Source of the DNA: Myceligenerans indicum
Lineage (GTDB): Bacteria; Actinomycetota; Actinomycetes; Actinomycetales; Cellulomonadaceae
Assembly (NCBI RefSeq): GCF_016742955.1
Contig: NZ_JABBYC010000030.1
Span: forward strand, 1-57,192
Reading direction: 5' to 3'
Length of the DNA stretch: 57,192 bases
Made by a program: the position numbers and the translations under genes. The stretch's first letter is position 1. Each line of letters starts with the position of its first letter. Below the pieces are notes generated by a model, which was given only the letters and a program-made list of their open reading frames with translations, was not told the origin of the DNA and made no database searches. This document shows, one piece after another, positions 1 through 8,527 of this stretch.

Positions 1-38
1 CCTTATCGTCGGCAGCGTCAGATGTGTATAAGAGACAG
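1..38 (+). other. Illumina Nextera read-1 adapter remnant (not genomic)
   Basis: Positions 6-19 read TCGTCGGCAGCGTC and 20-38 read AGATGTGTATAAGAGACAG, the Nextera read-1 tail and the Tn5 mosaic end. Bases 1-5 (CCTTA) fit the end of an i5 index; from memory, S521 is GAGCCTTA. Genomic sequence starts at 39. An ATG inside the mosaic end makes a false N-terminus, MYKRQ, in frame with the next gene. Confidence 0.98.
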
Positions 39-1769
39 CCCTTCGCCCCCGGCGGATCTCCGCCGCGTGGAGGTGCGCCCGCGCCCGCGCCGGGCCGCGT
101 GGCGTTCGACGTGTCACGCCCGCCCACGGAACCGGACGACCAGGCCGGACCTGCCGACGACACGTCGCTCGCCGGGTCCGGGGAACGCCGGCCCGAGGCG
201 GTCCAGGACGCTCCGGGCGGCATCGTCAGGTGGGCCGCCGACTGGATCGCGGCGATCCCCCTGCGTGACCGGCTCGTGGCGATCACGGCGTTCCTGGTCG
301 TCGCAGGACTGATCGTCACCGGCCTGCTTGCACGCGGCATCGTCGGCCAGTACCTCGTGGGCCAGGTGGACGACCAGCTGAAGCTGAAGGCCCCCGCGCT
401 CGTCTCCGTGGCCCCGTCCCTGCAGAGCGCGAACGGCCTGCCGAGCGACTACTACGTCGAGTACCGGTACGCCAGCGGCAACGTCAAGCCGGTCCGCACC
501 GACGCCAGCGTCGAGACCTTCGGCTATCCCGACATCCCCGATCTGACGTACGACGAGGTGGCGCAGCGTGCGGGTCAGCCGTTCACCGTGCGTGCCGTCT
601 GGGGGTCGGAGGAGGCGACGAGGTGGCGCGTCTACCCGTTCGTGAACGCCAACACCACGGACGTGAGCGCGCCGGAGACCGCCTTCGTGGCACTGCCGCT
701 CGGAAAGGTCGACGCCGCACTGGAGATCCTGTCACGCACTCTCGTACTGGCGGGTCTCGGCATCGTGCTCCTGGGTCTCGTCCTCGCCTGGCTGATGATC
801 GGGCGCTCCCTGCGGCAGCTGCGGGAGATCGAGACGGCCGCGGCGTCCATCGCCGCCGGGGATCTGTCCCGGCGCGTGCCGGCCCCACCGCCGTCCACCG
901 AGGTGGGATCACTGGCCGAGTCGCTGAACTCGATGCTGGCCCAGATCGAGACCGCCTTCTCCGCGCGTGAGGCCTCCGAGACGCGGATGCGGCAGTTCGT
1001 GTCCGACGCGTCGCACGAGCTGCGCACCCCGCTCGCCACCATCCGCGGATACGGGGAGCTGTACCGGATGGGTGCGCTGGACGGTCCCGACGGCCCCGAC
1101 GGTGAGCGCGTGGCCGACACGATGAACCGCGTCGAGGACGCCGCCCGACGAATGGGCACACTCGTCAACGACCTCCTCGTGCTCGCACGCCTCGACGAGG
1201 GGCGCCCGTTGGCGCACGCGCCGGTCGACGTCACCGACCTCGCCCAGGAGGGAGCGCAGGACCTGCACGCCCTCGACCCGTCGCGTGAGGTCCGCGTCGT
1301 CGGCCTGGGCGGCGTCGACGAGGAGGACACGCAGCCAGGCGACGCCGCTGCACGCGGCCTCTCCGGCCCCGACCGAGGGGTCGCCGGCCCGGTGATGACC
1401 GAGGGGGACGGCGGCAGGCTGCGGCAGGTCCTCACCAACCTCATCGGGAACGTCGCACAGCACACGCCCGCCGGTTCGCCGGCGGAGATCGCCGTCGGCC
1501 GTGGACCGGACGGCGAGGCGGTGATCGAGGTGCGGGACCATGGTCCGGGCGTGACCGGGGAGCACGCGGAGCGGATGTTCGAGCGGTTCTACCGCGCCGA
1601 CTCCTCCCGCAACCGCTCCTCCGGCGGCTCGGGGCTCGGGCTGGCGATCGTCGCGGCGATCGTGGACGCGCACGACGGCGCCATCGATGTGACGCCGACA
1701 CCCGGAGGCGGTCTGACGGTTCGCGTCACCCTCCCCGGCCTGGAGGACGTTCGGTCCCCCGCCGCGTGA
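39..1769 (+). CDS. Two-component sensor histidine kinase, 5' end truncated by contig end
   Basis: Membrane sensor kinase that autophosphorylates on His and passes phosphate to a response regulator, which probably lies just upstream outside the contig. In order: a Pro/Gly-rich N-terminus, a first membrane helix (about nt 273-340), an extracytoplasmic domain of about 120 residues, a second helix (about nt 727-800), a HAMP segment (SIAAGDLSRRVP), a HisKA H-box SHELRTPLATI with the phospho-acceptor His at nt 1014-1016, and HATPase_c with N box NLIGNVAQHTP, G1 DHGPG and G2 GSGLGLAI. About 30 acidic, Gly-rich residues are inserted in the ATPase domain before the N box. Everything before nt 39 is adapter. 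GTG 99 or GTG 111 could be the true start, since the resulting protein would be complete, but neither has a clear ribosome site. It resembles the MprB/TcrY class; the stimulus is unknown. Confidence 0.9.
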   Translation, partial: PFAPGGSPPRGGAPAPAPGRVAFDVSRPPTEPDDQAGPADDTSLAGSGERRPEAVQDAPGGIVRWAADWIAAIPLRDRLVAITAFLVVAGLIVTGLLARGIVGQYLVGQVDDQLKLKAPALVSVAPSLQSANGLPSDYYVEYRYASGNVKPVRTDASVETFGYPDIPDLTYDEVAQRAGQPFTVRAVWGSEEATRWRVYPFVNANTTDVSAPETAFVALPLGKVDAALEILSRTLVLAGLGIVLLGLVLAWLMIGRSLRQLREIETAAASIAAGDLSRRVPAPPPSTEVGSLAESLNSMLAQIETAFSAREASETRMRQFVSDASHELRTPLATIRGYGELYRMGALDGPDGPDGERVADTMNRVEDAARRMGTLVNDLLVLARLDEGRPLAHAPVDVTDLAQEGAQDLHALDPSREVRVVGLGGVDEEDTQPGDAAARGLSGPDRGVAGPVMTEGDGGRLRQVLTNLIGNVAQHTPAGSPAEIAVGRGPDGEAVIEVRDHGPGVTGEHAERMFERFYRADSSRNRSSGGSGLGLAIVAAIVDAHDGAIDVTPTPGGGLTVRVTLPGLEDVRSPAA

Positions 1770-1896
1770 CGGCGCGGCCGAGGAACACGTGCCTCCGGGG
1801 CGTACCCCGCACGGTGCACGCGGTAATAGGCTGAAGGAAGAGGGCAGCCACACCTGGCCGCCGGAAACGTGTCACCGAACCGAAGGTCTTGATCGC

Positions 1897-2598
1897 ATGG
1901 GCGTCATGGCGCCGGAGTGGTATATCTCCTCGTTCGTGCGGAGCGCCGCCGGGATCGGTGCGACAGCCGACGTCCAGGAGATCGAACAGGCGGGGGAGGA
2001 CCTCGTCGAACGCTGGTCCGGTCCGGACCGGCACTTCCATGACCTGCGGCATCTCGGGGCGGTACTGCACCGTGTGGACGAGCTCGCCGAGGAGACGCAC
2101 TCGCCCGACGTCGTGCGGCTGGCCGCCTGGTACCACGGTGCGGTGTTCGACGCCGCGTCGAAGGCCGCCTACGCGTCCCGGGGCGGTGAGCAGACCTCCG
2201 CCAGCGCCGAGCTGGCGCGTGAGGAGCTGACCGGGCTCGGTGTGCCGGCCGAATCCGCCGACAGGGTGGCGAACCTGGTCAACGGGCTGCTGCGGCATGC
2301 GCCGAAGCTCACGGACTTCGATGCCTGCGTGCTCAACGACGCCGATCTGGCGATGCTCGCCGCCGAACCTCAGCGCTACAAGGAGTACACCGCCTCCGTA
2401 CGTGCGGAGTACGAGCACATTCCGCTGCCCGACTACCTGACCGCACGCATCAACATCGTGTCGAAGCTCCTGGCGCGCGAGTCGCTGTTCTGCTCCCCGA
2501 TGGGGGCGGCCTGGGAGGAACCGGCACGACAGAACCTCGACGCGGAGCTTCACCGGCTGCGCAAGAAGCAGGCGGCGCTGGCAGCGGAGAACAACTGA
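1897..2598 (+). CDS. HD-superfamily-like predicted metal-dependent phosphohydrolase
   Basis: A 233-residue soluble protein resembling the small HD hydrolases of the COG4339 type: RHFHDLRHL near the N-terminus, then AAWYHGAVFD, then NDADLAML. The first His/Asp cluster and the last Asp are present. Where I expect the canonical HD doublet (as in WFHDAVYD) the sequence reads WYHG, so one metal ligand may be missing. The ATG at 1897 follows AAGG at 1883-1886. A second ATG at 1906 is possible, and the longer reading frame upstream to 1789 has no ribosome site. It lies alone between a kinase gene and a convergent NYN gene. Substrate unknown. Confidence 0.72.
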   Translation: MGVMAPEWYISSFVRSAAGIGATADVQEIEQAGEDLVERWSGPDRHFHDLRHLGAVLHRVDELAEETHSPDVVRLAAWYHGAVFDAASKAAYASRGGEQTSASAELAREELTGLGVPAESADRVANLVNGLLRHAPKLTDFDACVLNDADLAMLAAEPQRYKEYTASVRAEYEHIPLPDYLTARINIVSKLLARESLFCSPMGAAWEEPARQNLDAELHRLRKKQAALAAENN

Positions 2599-2712
2599 CG
2601 GCGCCCGCTGCGCCCCGCCGCCCCGGAGGTGCCTGCCTCCGGAGCGGGCGAGGGAGCAGGCGGCCTGGGGGTCGTCAGCGCTCGGAGTTGTCCGCGCTCG
2701 GAGTCGCCCGCG

Positions 2713-3297
2713 TCAGAGGTACTTGACCGGGTCGAACTCCTCGATCGGGATGATCCGCACGCGTGGCAGGAGGGTCGTGAACGCGTCGGCGTCGCCCTCC
2801 AGGTCATACATGTGCAGACCGTGCTCCTCCAGCTCGGCGAGGCGCGCGTTGACGAACTCCCGGAAGCCGAGCAGGCCCACACGCCGGTCCTCGTCGTCCA
2901 GGAGATCCTCGACCTGCGGCAGGAAGTCGCCGTCGTGACTGGCCAGCAGCACGTCGCCCGGACGGTCGCGCAACGCCTCCAGCGTGCGCTGGATGCCGAC
3001 GTCGACCACCTTCTCCCCGCCCTGTGCGGCGAGCGGGATGGGCCGGTACCCCATGGCGAGCAGTGCCTGGACGAACGGCATCGGCATCTGACCCGACGTC
3101 GCGTTGAGGAAGAACAGCGGCACGACGTCCTGTGACCAGACCTTCTGCGCGAAGGCGGAGATGCGGTCCCAGCGGGGCCGCTCGTCCGGCGCGGGCCTGC
3201 GGTTCAGGACGTTCATCCCGAGGGTCGCGTCGATGTTCTCGCCGTCGACGATGAGATAGGTGCGACGCGGCGAAGCCTGCGCTGACGGAACGGACAT
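2713..3297 (-). CDS. NYN domain-containing protein (LabA/PIN-like putative RNase)
   Basis: A 194-residue cytoplasmic protein with the NYN (PIN-like) nuclease signatures: VDGENID near the N-terminus (first acidic metal site), VDVGIQRTLEAL in the middle and ASHDGDFLP (second acidic cluster). The family includes metal-dependent endoribonucleases acting on RNA, but the substrate cannot be told from sequence. The ATG at 3297 has no Shine-Dalgarno; a TACGCT -10 box ends 6 nt upstream, so the transcript is probably leaderless. The gene is divergent from the amidotransferase gene, with 36 bp between start codons. Confidence 0.85.
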   Translation of the reverse strand: MSVPSAQASPRRTYLIVDGENIDATLGMNVLNRRPAPDERPRWDRISAFAQKVWSQDVVPLFFLNATSGQMPMPFVQALLAMGYRPIPLAAQGGEKVVDVGIQRTLEALRDRPGDVLLASHDGDFLPQVEDLLDDEDRRVGLLGFREFVNARLAELEEHGLHMYDLEGDADAFTTLLPRVRIIPIEEFDPVKYL

Positions 3298-3303
3298 GGA
3301 CCA

Positions 3304-3309
3304 AGCGTA
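3304..3309 (-). promoter_or_regulatory. Predicted -10 box TACGCT for a leaderless NYN transcript
   Basis: On the minus strand TACGCT is followed by six bases and then the ATG at 3297. This places transcription start at or next to the start codon. No -35 match is evident. Confidence 0.5.
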
Positions 3310-3333
3310 GCCGTGCCTGTACTTTGAGCGATC

Positions 3334-4113
3334 GTGCTTGCCTCTGAGCCTTCCGACAGCCCTGTGGCCCTCGCCGCCGCGCCGCGGATCACCGTGATCC
3401 AGAACGACCGTGATGTCCCCATGGACCGCTTCGCCGCACGGCTCGGCGCCGGTGTGCGTCTCGTCCTGGCGTTCGCGGGGGAACCCATTCCCGCCACGGA
3501 CGACGTCGGTGACGCCCTCGTCGTGCTCGGCGGGACCATGTCGGCCTACTCCGACGAGGACGCGCCCTGGCTGCCCGCCGTCCGTGACCTGCTCGCCGAT
3601 GCCGCACGGTCCGGCGTCCCAACGCTCGGCATCTGCCTCGGCGGGCAGCTCCTTGCCGTTGCGGGCGGCGGGTCGGTGCAGGTTTCGGCACCGCCCGGGC
3701 GCGAGGCGGGCGCGGCTGCCATCGCCTGGCGCGCCGCCGCGCTCGACGACCCGGTGACCGGTCCGGCGCTCGCGTCGCCCTCCGGCCCGTCGCCCGCCGC
3801 GGGCGCCGACGCCGTCGCCGTCACGCGCGCGGTGAGCATGCACGCCGACGCCATCGTCGAGCTGCCGGGCGACGCCACCTGGCTGGCCTCCAGCGACATG
3901 TACCCCTACCAGGCATTCCGCTGGGGGTCGGCGCTCGGCGTGCAGTTCCATCCCGAGGCGGGCACCGAACTCGCGGCGCGCTGGGCCGCCCAGTGCGGCG
4001 ATGTCGACGCCGTGGCCGTGGTCGCCGACATCGAGGAGCATGCCGAGGCCGCCGCCGGGTTCGGCGACGGCCTGGCGGACGCCTTCGTGGCCGCGGTCCG
4101 GGCCGGTGGCTGA
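3334..4113 (+). CDS. Class I glutamine amidotransferase-like protein
   Basis: A 259-residue protein with the GATase1 fold signatures: oxyanion/nucleophile elbow LGICLGGQLLA (catalytic Cys) and the His-Glu pair in VQFHPEA near the C-terminus. These hydrolyse glutamine to deliver ammonia, but stand-alone members of this type often have other or unknown acceptors, for example gamma-glutamyl hydrolase-like roles. There is no synthetase domain and no pathway neighbour, so the acceptor is unknown. The start is GTG 3334; a TACTTT box at 3319-3324 lies 9 nt upstream, which hints at a short or absent leader. It converges on the TPM-domain gene. Confidence 0.85.
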   Translation: MLASEPSDSPVALAAAPRITVIQNDRDVPMDRFAARLGAGVRLVLAFAGEPIPATDDVGDALVVLGGTMSAYSDEDAPWLPAVRDLLADAARSGVPTLGICLGGQLLAVAGGGSVQVSAPPGREAGAAAIAWRAAALDDPVTGPALASPSGPSPAAGADAVAVTRAVSMHADAIVELPGDATWLASSDMYPYQAFRWGSALGVQFHPEAGTELAARWAAQCGDVDAVAVVADIEEHAEAAAGFGDGLADAFVAAVRAGG

Positions 4114-4135
4114 GCGACCCTGACAGGGAGCCGGC

Positions 4136-6676
4136 TCAGACCGTCCGGCCGGACCCGAAGCCGCCGCCCCCGAACCCTCCACCGATGCCGCCGGTGCGCA
4201 CGTGACCCGGTGACCGCGTCAGCAGGCCCAGCAGGCCGCCCCGGGCACCGCTCCCGGCGCCGTGCCCGCGCCGTCCGTCGAGCGTGAGGTTGATCCCGGC
4301 CAGCGGCATGCCTGTCGGCACGTCGTCGGCCGCGGCGTCCCGCCTGGCGGCGGTGAGAGCCTGGGAGGCCTGCGCGTCGGCGCGGCGCGCGAGGTCCAGC
4401 GCGGCGGCGGCGTCCGACCGTGCCCGCGCATCACGCGCCTCGTCCGTCAGACGTGCGGCCTCCGACCGGTGCATCCGTGCGTCGGGGCCGACGACGGCGC
4501 GCCGCGTGGTGATCAGCGCATCGAGCTGGCGGAGTCGCACGTCGAGCCTGCTGAGCGTGTCGCGCACCAGCGCGGCGGCGCGCGCGTTGACCTCCGAGGG
4601 CTCCCGGTGGCGGGCAAGTGCGCGGTCCAGGGCTCCCTCGGCCGCGGCGATCCGCGCCAGCAGCGTGAACGGGTCGGCGTCCTCGCGTGAGATCTCGACC
4701 TGCTTGAGCGCCGCACGTGCCGTGGTCCGGGCCATCGCCGCCTGCGGGTCGCCACCGGCGACGCGTTCGGCGTCGGCCACGTCCCCGGCGAGTGACGTCA
4801 CCGCCTTGTCGAGCCGGGTCATGGCACCGTCGAGGTCGGCGCGGGCGGAGTCCACCTCGTTCAGGAGCCGTTCCGCGAGGCCCAGAGCGTTCTGCGCGCT
4901 GCGGGCGGCCGCGGCGGCGAACGCGCGGTCGCGCTTCGCGCCGGCGGCGCGGCCCGTGTCGATCGCCCGGCGGGCGTCCGTGACGAGCTGATCGGCGAGT
5001 TCGACGTTGTCGGCCACCGGCGCGACGGCGTCCGCGGGGAAGATGCCGGCGAGTTCGGGAAGCTGCTCGCGGGCCTGCTCGATCCGCCGGTCGAACTCGC
5101 CCGCCCGCTGCCAGGACTCGTTGAGGAGGCGGTTCGCGCGGGCCTTCAGCCGGCGGGAATCCTCCAGCGGCACGGTCCCGGAGTCGAGCAGCTTCGACGC
5201 CTCGGCGCAGCTCCGCAGGGCCTCTCGGGCGACGTCCCGCCACGTGTCCTCGTCCGCGGCCTGCAGCGCGGCGCGCCGGGTGAACGCGTCCCGGGTCATC
5301 TCGGTCGCGTCGGCGAGAACGATCTCGAGATCGTGGACGGCTCCGTCGCGTGCCCGCGCCCGCGCCAGCTCGAGTTCCTGTGCCGAGGTGCGCAGCGCGT
5401 CGTCAAGGGTGACGAGCGCGCCGTCGACCTGGGCACCCAGGTCGTCGTCGGTCAGGTCGTCGTCGGTCAGGTAGTCGTCGGTCAGGTCCGTCGGACCGAC
5501 CAGGCCGGCGGACCTGCCACCGCCGGCCGACATCGTCGCCGGGGCAGGAACCCTCGAAGAGGGCACTGCGCGATCGGGCACTGCGCGATCCGGTACTGCG
5601 CGATCCGGCAGGGACCGAGCCGGTGGTGTCGGTGCGGGCGTGGTCCGGGCGGGCAGGATCGGTGCGGGCGCCAGGTCCGGGGCAACCGTCTCCGCTGCGG
5701 GGACCGTGGTCGTCGCGGCCACGTGCGCGGAGGCTGCGGGCTCCCCGGCAGCGAGGGCCACCGCGCCGACGGGCTCCGGAACGCCTCGCGGAGCGGCGTC
5801 GGGGAGGTCATGCCCGCCGTCCTCCGTGCCCAGGCCTTCCTGAGCTGCCAGGACGGCCCGGTCGTCCGGGCCGGCGTGTGCCTCCGCGAGCTGCCGGCGC
5901 GCAGGTCGCCGATGGCGCACGTACCACCAGCCGGCCGCGAGGGCGGCGCCGATCGCGACGACGACCAGCAGCGCGAGAGCCTTCCACCAGGCCGACGCGC
6001 CGTCGTCGCGGGTGGCGATCGCCGCGTCCGCGGCGTCGGTGGCGGCGTCGACCCAGGCGCCGTCGTTCACGGCGTGCCGCGCGGCGGCGATGATCGCCTT
6101 GTGGTCACGGCTCGAGACGGGCCCGTTGACGTCGACCGACAGGCCCTGGACGTGGTCCGCGGTCGCGATGGCGAGGAGCAGTTCCTCGGGCATGAGGCCC
6201 GATTTCGTGGCCGTGGCGTCGGCCCAGTCCTCCGGCGCGATGCCGTCGAACGTCTCGAGGTACACGACGAAGAGCCGCAGTGTGGTCTCCTCCTCGACCG
6301 CCGAGACGGCGTCGGACACCCGCGCGTACTCCTCGGGGGAGAGGACACCGGCCTCGTCGGTGACGGGGGCGTCGACGAGGATCGGCATCGCCGACGGCAG
6401 GATGTCCTGCATCGTCGCCGCCTGGACCTTGGCGGACAGGAGCTGGGTGCCGGTCGGTGCGGGATCGGAGGCGAGGGACGCGTCGTGGTCGGAGCCGACG
6501 ACGTCGGCCTCGGCGCGTTCCCGCAGCGTCGCCCCACTGATGGCGAAGGCCGCGCTGAACAGGCCGATGAGGACACCACCGGCGATCACGCCCGCGAGGA
6601 CGGTGTGCCGTGACGACGGCGTACCGGCGTCGTCATCCGGAACCGGATGAATTGGGGCAGCGGGGGACTGGGTCAC
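4136..6676 (-). CDS. Large TPM-domain membrane protein with coiled-coil region and Gly-rich tail
   Basis: An 846-residue protein, GTG start. In order: a membrane helix at about 25-47, a TPM domain at about 95-220 (VTDEAGVLSPEEYARV at its start), a second helix at about 230-252 followed by basic VRHRRPARRQ, a long Pro/Ala-rich linker, about 400 residues of Ala/Glu/Arg-rich helical sequence likely to form coiled coils, and a tail ending GGFGGGGFGSGRTV, a Gly-rich ending typical of TPM/YgcG relatives. TPM domains are found in membrane-associated proteins linked to protein quality control and photosystem repair; the actinobacterial role is not known. Two short in-frame repeats encode TDDDL-like and AVPDR units in the linker. 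Much longer than simple TPM proteins. Confidence 0.78.
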   Translation of the reverse strand: MTQSPAAPIHPVPDDDAGTPSSRHTVLAGVIAGGVLIGLFSAAFAISGATLRERAEADVVGSDHDASLASDPAPTGTQLLSAKVQAATMQDILPSAMPILVDAPVTDEAGVLSPEEYARVSDAVSAVEEETTLRLFVVYLETFDGIAPEDWADATATKSGLMPEELLLAIATADHVQGLSVDVNGPVSSRDHKAIIAAARHAVNDGAWVDAATDAADAAIATRDDGASAWWKALALLVVVAIGAALAAGWWYVRHRRPARRQLAEAHAGPDDRAVLAAQEGLGTEDGGHDLPDAAPRGVPEPVGAVALAAGEPAASAHVAATTTVPAAETVAPDLAPAPILPARTTPAPTPPARSLPDRAVPDRAVPDRAVPSSRVPAPATMSAGGGRSAGLVGPTDLTDDYLTDDDLTDDDLGAQVDGALVTLDDALRTSAQELELARARARDGAVHDLEIVLADATEMTRDAFTRRAALQAADEDTWRDVAREALRSCAEASKLLDSGTVPLEDSRRLKARANRLLNESWQRAGEFDRRIEQAREQLPELAGIFPADAVAPVADNVELADQLVTDARRAIDTGRAAGAKRDRAFAAAAARSAQNALGLAERLLNEVDSARADLDGAMTRLDKAVTSLAGDVADAERVAGGDPQAAMARTTARAALKQVEISREDADPFTLLARIAAAEGALDRALARHREPSEVNARAAALVRDTLSRLDVRLRQLDALITTRRAVVGPDARMHRSEAARLTDEARDARARSDAAAALDLARRADAQASQALTAARRDAAADDVPTGMPLAGINLTLDGRRGHGAGSGARGGLLGLLTRSPGHVRTGGIGGGFGGGGFGSGRTV
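5441..5485 (-). repeat. 15-bp tandem repeat, 3 copies, inside the TPM gene
   Basis: Three units of GTCGTCGTCGGTCAG on the plus strand, the first two identical and the third with one change. They encode (LTDDD/Y) repeats in the linker of the TPM protein. Confidence 0.9.
5562..5606 (-). repeat. 15-bp tandem repeat, 3 copies, inside the TPM gene
   Basis: Three near-identical units of the type GGCACTGCGCGATCC, encoding AVPDR AVPDR AVP in the disordered linker, about 80 bp from the other 15-bp array. Confidence 0.9.
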
Positions 6677-6783
6677 GACAAGATGGTCGCCCCGTGTCGG
6701 GAAGCCCGCAAATCAGACAAGGTGATAAGCGGGATCCGTGCGGGTGCACGAGGCCCCGTGACGAGGCCCGGCCCGTGTTCCGG

Positions 6784-8460
6784 TCACACCGCCGGGAGAT
6801 CCTCGGCGTCCATGATGCGGTACGCGTACCCCTGCTCCGCCAGGAACCGCTGGCGGTGGGCCGCGAAGTCCTGATCCACCGTGTCACGGGCGACGACGGC
6901 GTAGAAGTGGGCCGTGCGCCCGTCCTGCTTGGGACGCATGATCCTGCCCAGTCGCTGAGCCTCCTCCTGCCGCGACCCGAACGCTCCCGACACCTGGATC
7001 GCCACCGACGCCTCCGGCAGGTCGACCGAGAAGTTGGCGACCTTCGACACCACCAGGCGGGAGATCTCGCGGTCGCGGAACGCGGCGAAGAGCTTCTGCC
7101 GCTCCCGGACCGTGGTCGACCCCGTGATGAGCGGTGCGCCCAGGTGCGCGGCCAGCTCCTCCAACTGGTCCACGTACTGGCCGATCACGAGCACCTGGTC
7201 GTCAGGGTGCTGCGCGACCAGTGCCTCCACCACACGGTTCTTCCCGGGGACGGAGGCCGCCAGCCGGTACTTGTCCTCCGGCTCGGCCGTCGCGTACGTC
7301 ATGCGTTCCGACTCAGGAAGCGTGAGCCGCACCTCGACGCAGTCCGCCGGCGCGATGTAGCCCTGCGCCTCGATGTCCTTCCACGGCGCGTCGAACCGCT
7401 TGGGGCCGATCAGGCTGAACACCTCGTCCTCCTTGCCGTCCTCCCGGACCAGCGTGGCGGTGAGGCCCAGGCGACGCCGCGCCTGGAGGTCCGCGGTCAT
7501 CCGGAAGATCGGTGCCGGGAGCAGGTGCACCTCGTCGTAGAGGACGAGGCCCCAGTCGCGGGCGTCGAGCAGCTCCAGGTGCGTGTACACGCCCTTCCGC
7601 TTCGTCGTGAGCACCTGGTAGGTGGCGATCGTGACCGGCTTGATCTCCTTCTTCGCGCCCGAGTACTCACCGATCTCGTCCTCGGTCAGCGTCGTGCGCC
7701 GTACCAGCTCGTCGCGCCACTGCCGGGCGCTGACCGTGTTGGTCACCAGGATGAGCGTCGTCGTCCCGGACCTCGCCATCGCGCCCGCGCCCACGATCGT
7801 CTTGCCCGCGCCGCACGGCAGCACCACCACGCCCGACCCGCCGTGCCAGAACCCTTCCACGGCCTGCGACTGGTAGGGCCGCGGAGCCCACTCGCTCGGT
7901 TCCTCGCCCGCGGACCGGGGCGTGGTGAGGGGCGTCAGGGCGATCGGGTGCGCCTCGCCGTCGACGTATCCCGCGAGGTCCTCGGCCGGCCAGCCGAGCT
8001 TGACCAGCACCTGCTTGAGATGGCCGCGCTGCGAGGGGTGCACGACCACACTCAGCTCGTCGATCCGCTCCCCGACGAGACCGGAGGTCCGCTTGCTGCG
8101 CAACACCTCCGTCAGCACGGCCTTGTCGGTGGCGGTGAGCAGCAGGCCGTGGGTCGGGTGAGTCGTGAGCTGGAGGCGGCCGTACCGCGCCATGACTTCC
8201 GCGACGTCGATCAGCAGAGCGTGAGGAACCGGATAGCGGGAGAACTCGATGAGGGTGTCGACCACCTGCTCGGCGTCGTGCCCGGCCGCACGCGCGTTCC
8301 ACAGCCCCAGGGAGGTCAGCCGGTAGGTGTGGATGTGCTCGGGGGCGCGCTCCAGCTCGGCGAACGGCGCGATCGCACGGCGCGCGGCAGCAGCCCGGGG
8401 GTGGTCCACCTCCAGCAGGAGCGACTTGTCGCTCTGGACGATCAGGGGGCCGTCGGCCAT
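6784..8460 (-). CDS. XPB-type DNA repair helicase (SF2)
   Basis: A 558-residue ATP-dependent 3'-5' DNA helicase of the bacterial XPB family. An N-terminal damage-recognition-like region (1-190) precedes RecA-like lobe 1, with Walker A LPCGAGKT at about 214-221, the DEVH box at about 309-312, and TATLVREDGKE containing the RED motif characteristic of XPB. Lobe 2 carries motif VI QRLGRIMRPK. The start ATG follows AAGGAG at good spacing. It lies 67 bp downstream of the helicase-associated gene on the same strand, so the two are probably co-transcribed and may act together in repair or transcription-coupled opening. Full length for bacterial XPB (about 550). Confidence 0.95.
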   Translation of the reverse strand: MADGPLIVQSDKSLLLEVDHPRAAAARRAIAPFAELERAPEHIHTYRLTSLGLWNARAAGHDAEQVVDTLIEFSRYPVPHALLIDVAEVMARYGRLQLTTHPTHGLLLTATDKAVLTEVLRSKRTSGLVGERIDELSVVVHPSQRGHLKQVLVKLGWPAEDLAGYVDGEAHPIALTPLTTPRSAGEEPSEWAPRPYQSQAVEGFWHGGSGVVVLPCGAGKTIVGAGAMARSGTTTLILVTNTVSARQWRDELVRRTTLTEDEIGEYSGAKKEIKPVTIATYQVLTTKRKGVYTHLELLDARDWGLVLYDEVHLLPAPIFRMTADLQARRRLGLTATLVREDGKEDEVFSLIGPKRFDAPWKDIEAQGYIAPADCVEVRLTLPESERMTYATAEPEDKYRLAASVPGKNRVVEALVAQHPDDQVLVIGQYVDQLEELAAHLGAPLITGSTTVRERQKLFAAFRDREISRLVVSKVANFSVDLPEASVAIQVSGAFGSRQEEAQRLGRIMRPKQDGRTAHFYAVVARDTVDQDFAAHRQRFLAEQGYAYRIMDAEDLPAV

Positions 8461-8527
8461 GGGCGTTCTCCTTCTGTCGTGCTACGGCGCGTCATGCGCC
8501 ACCGAGCGTGCTCATCCGGCGTGGTTC

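Noticed and set aside
24..38. Start codon MYKRQ of the sensor kinase
   Set aside because: The ATG lies in the Tn5 mosaic end; it is adapter, not genome.
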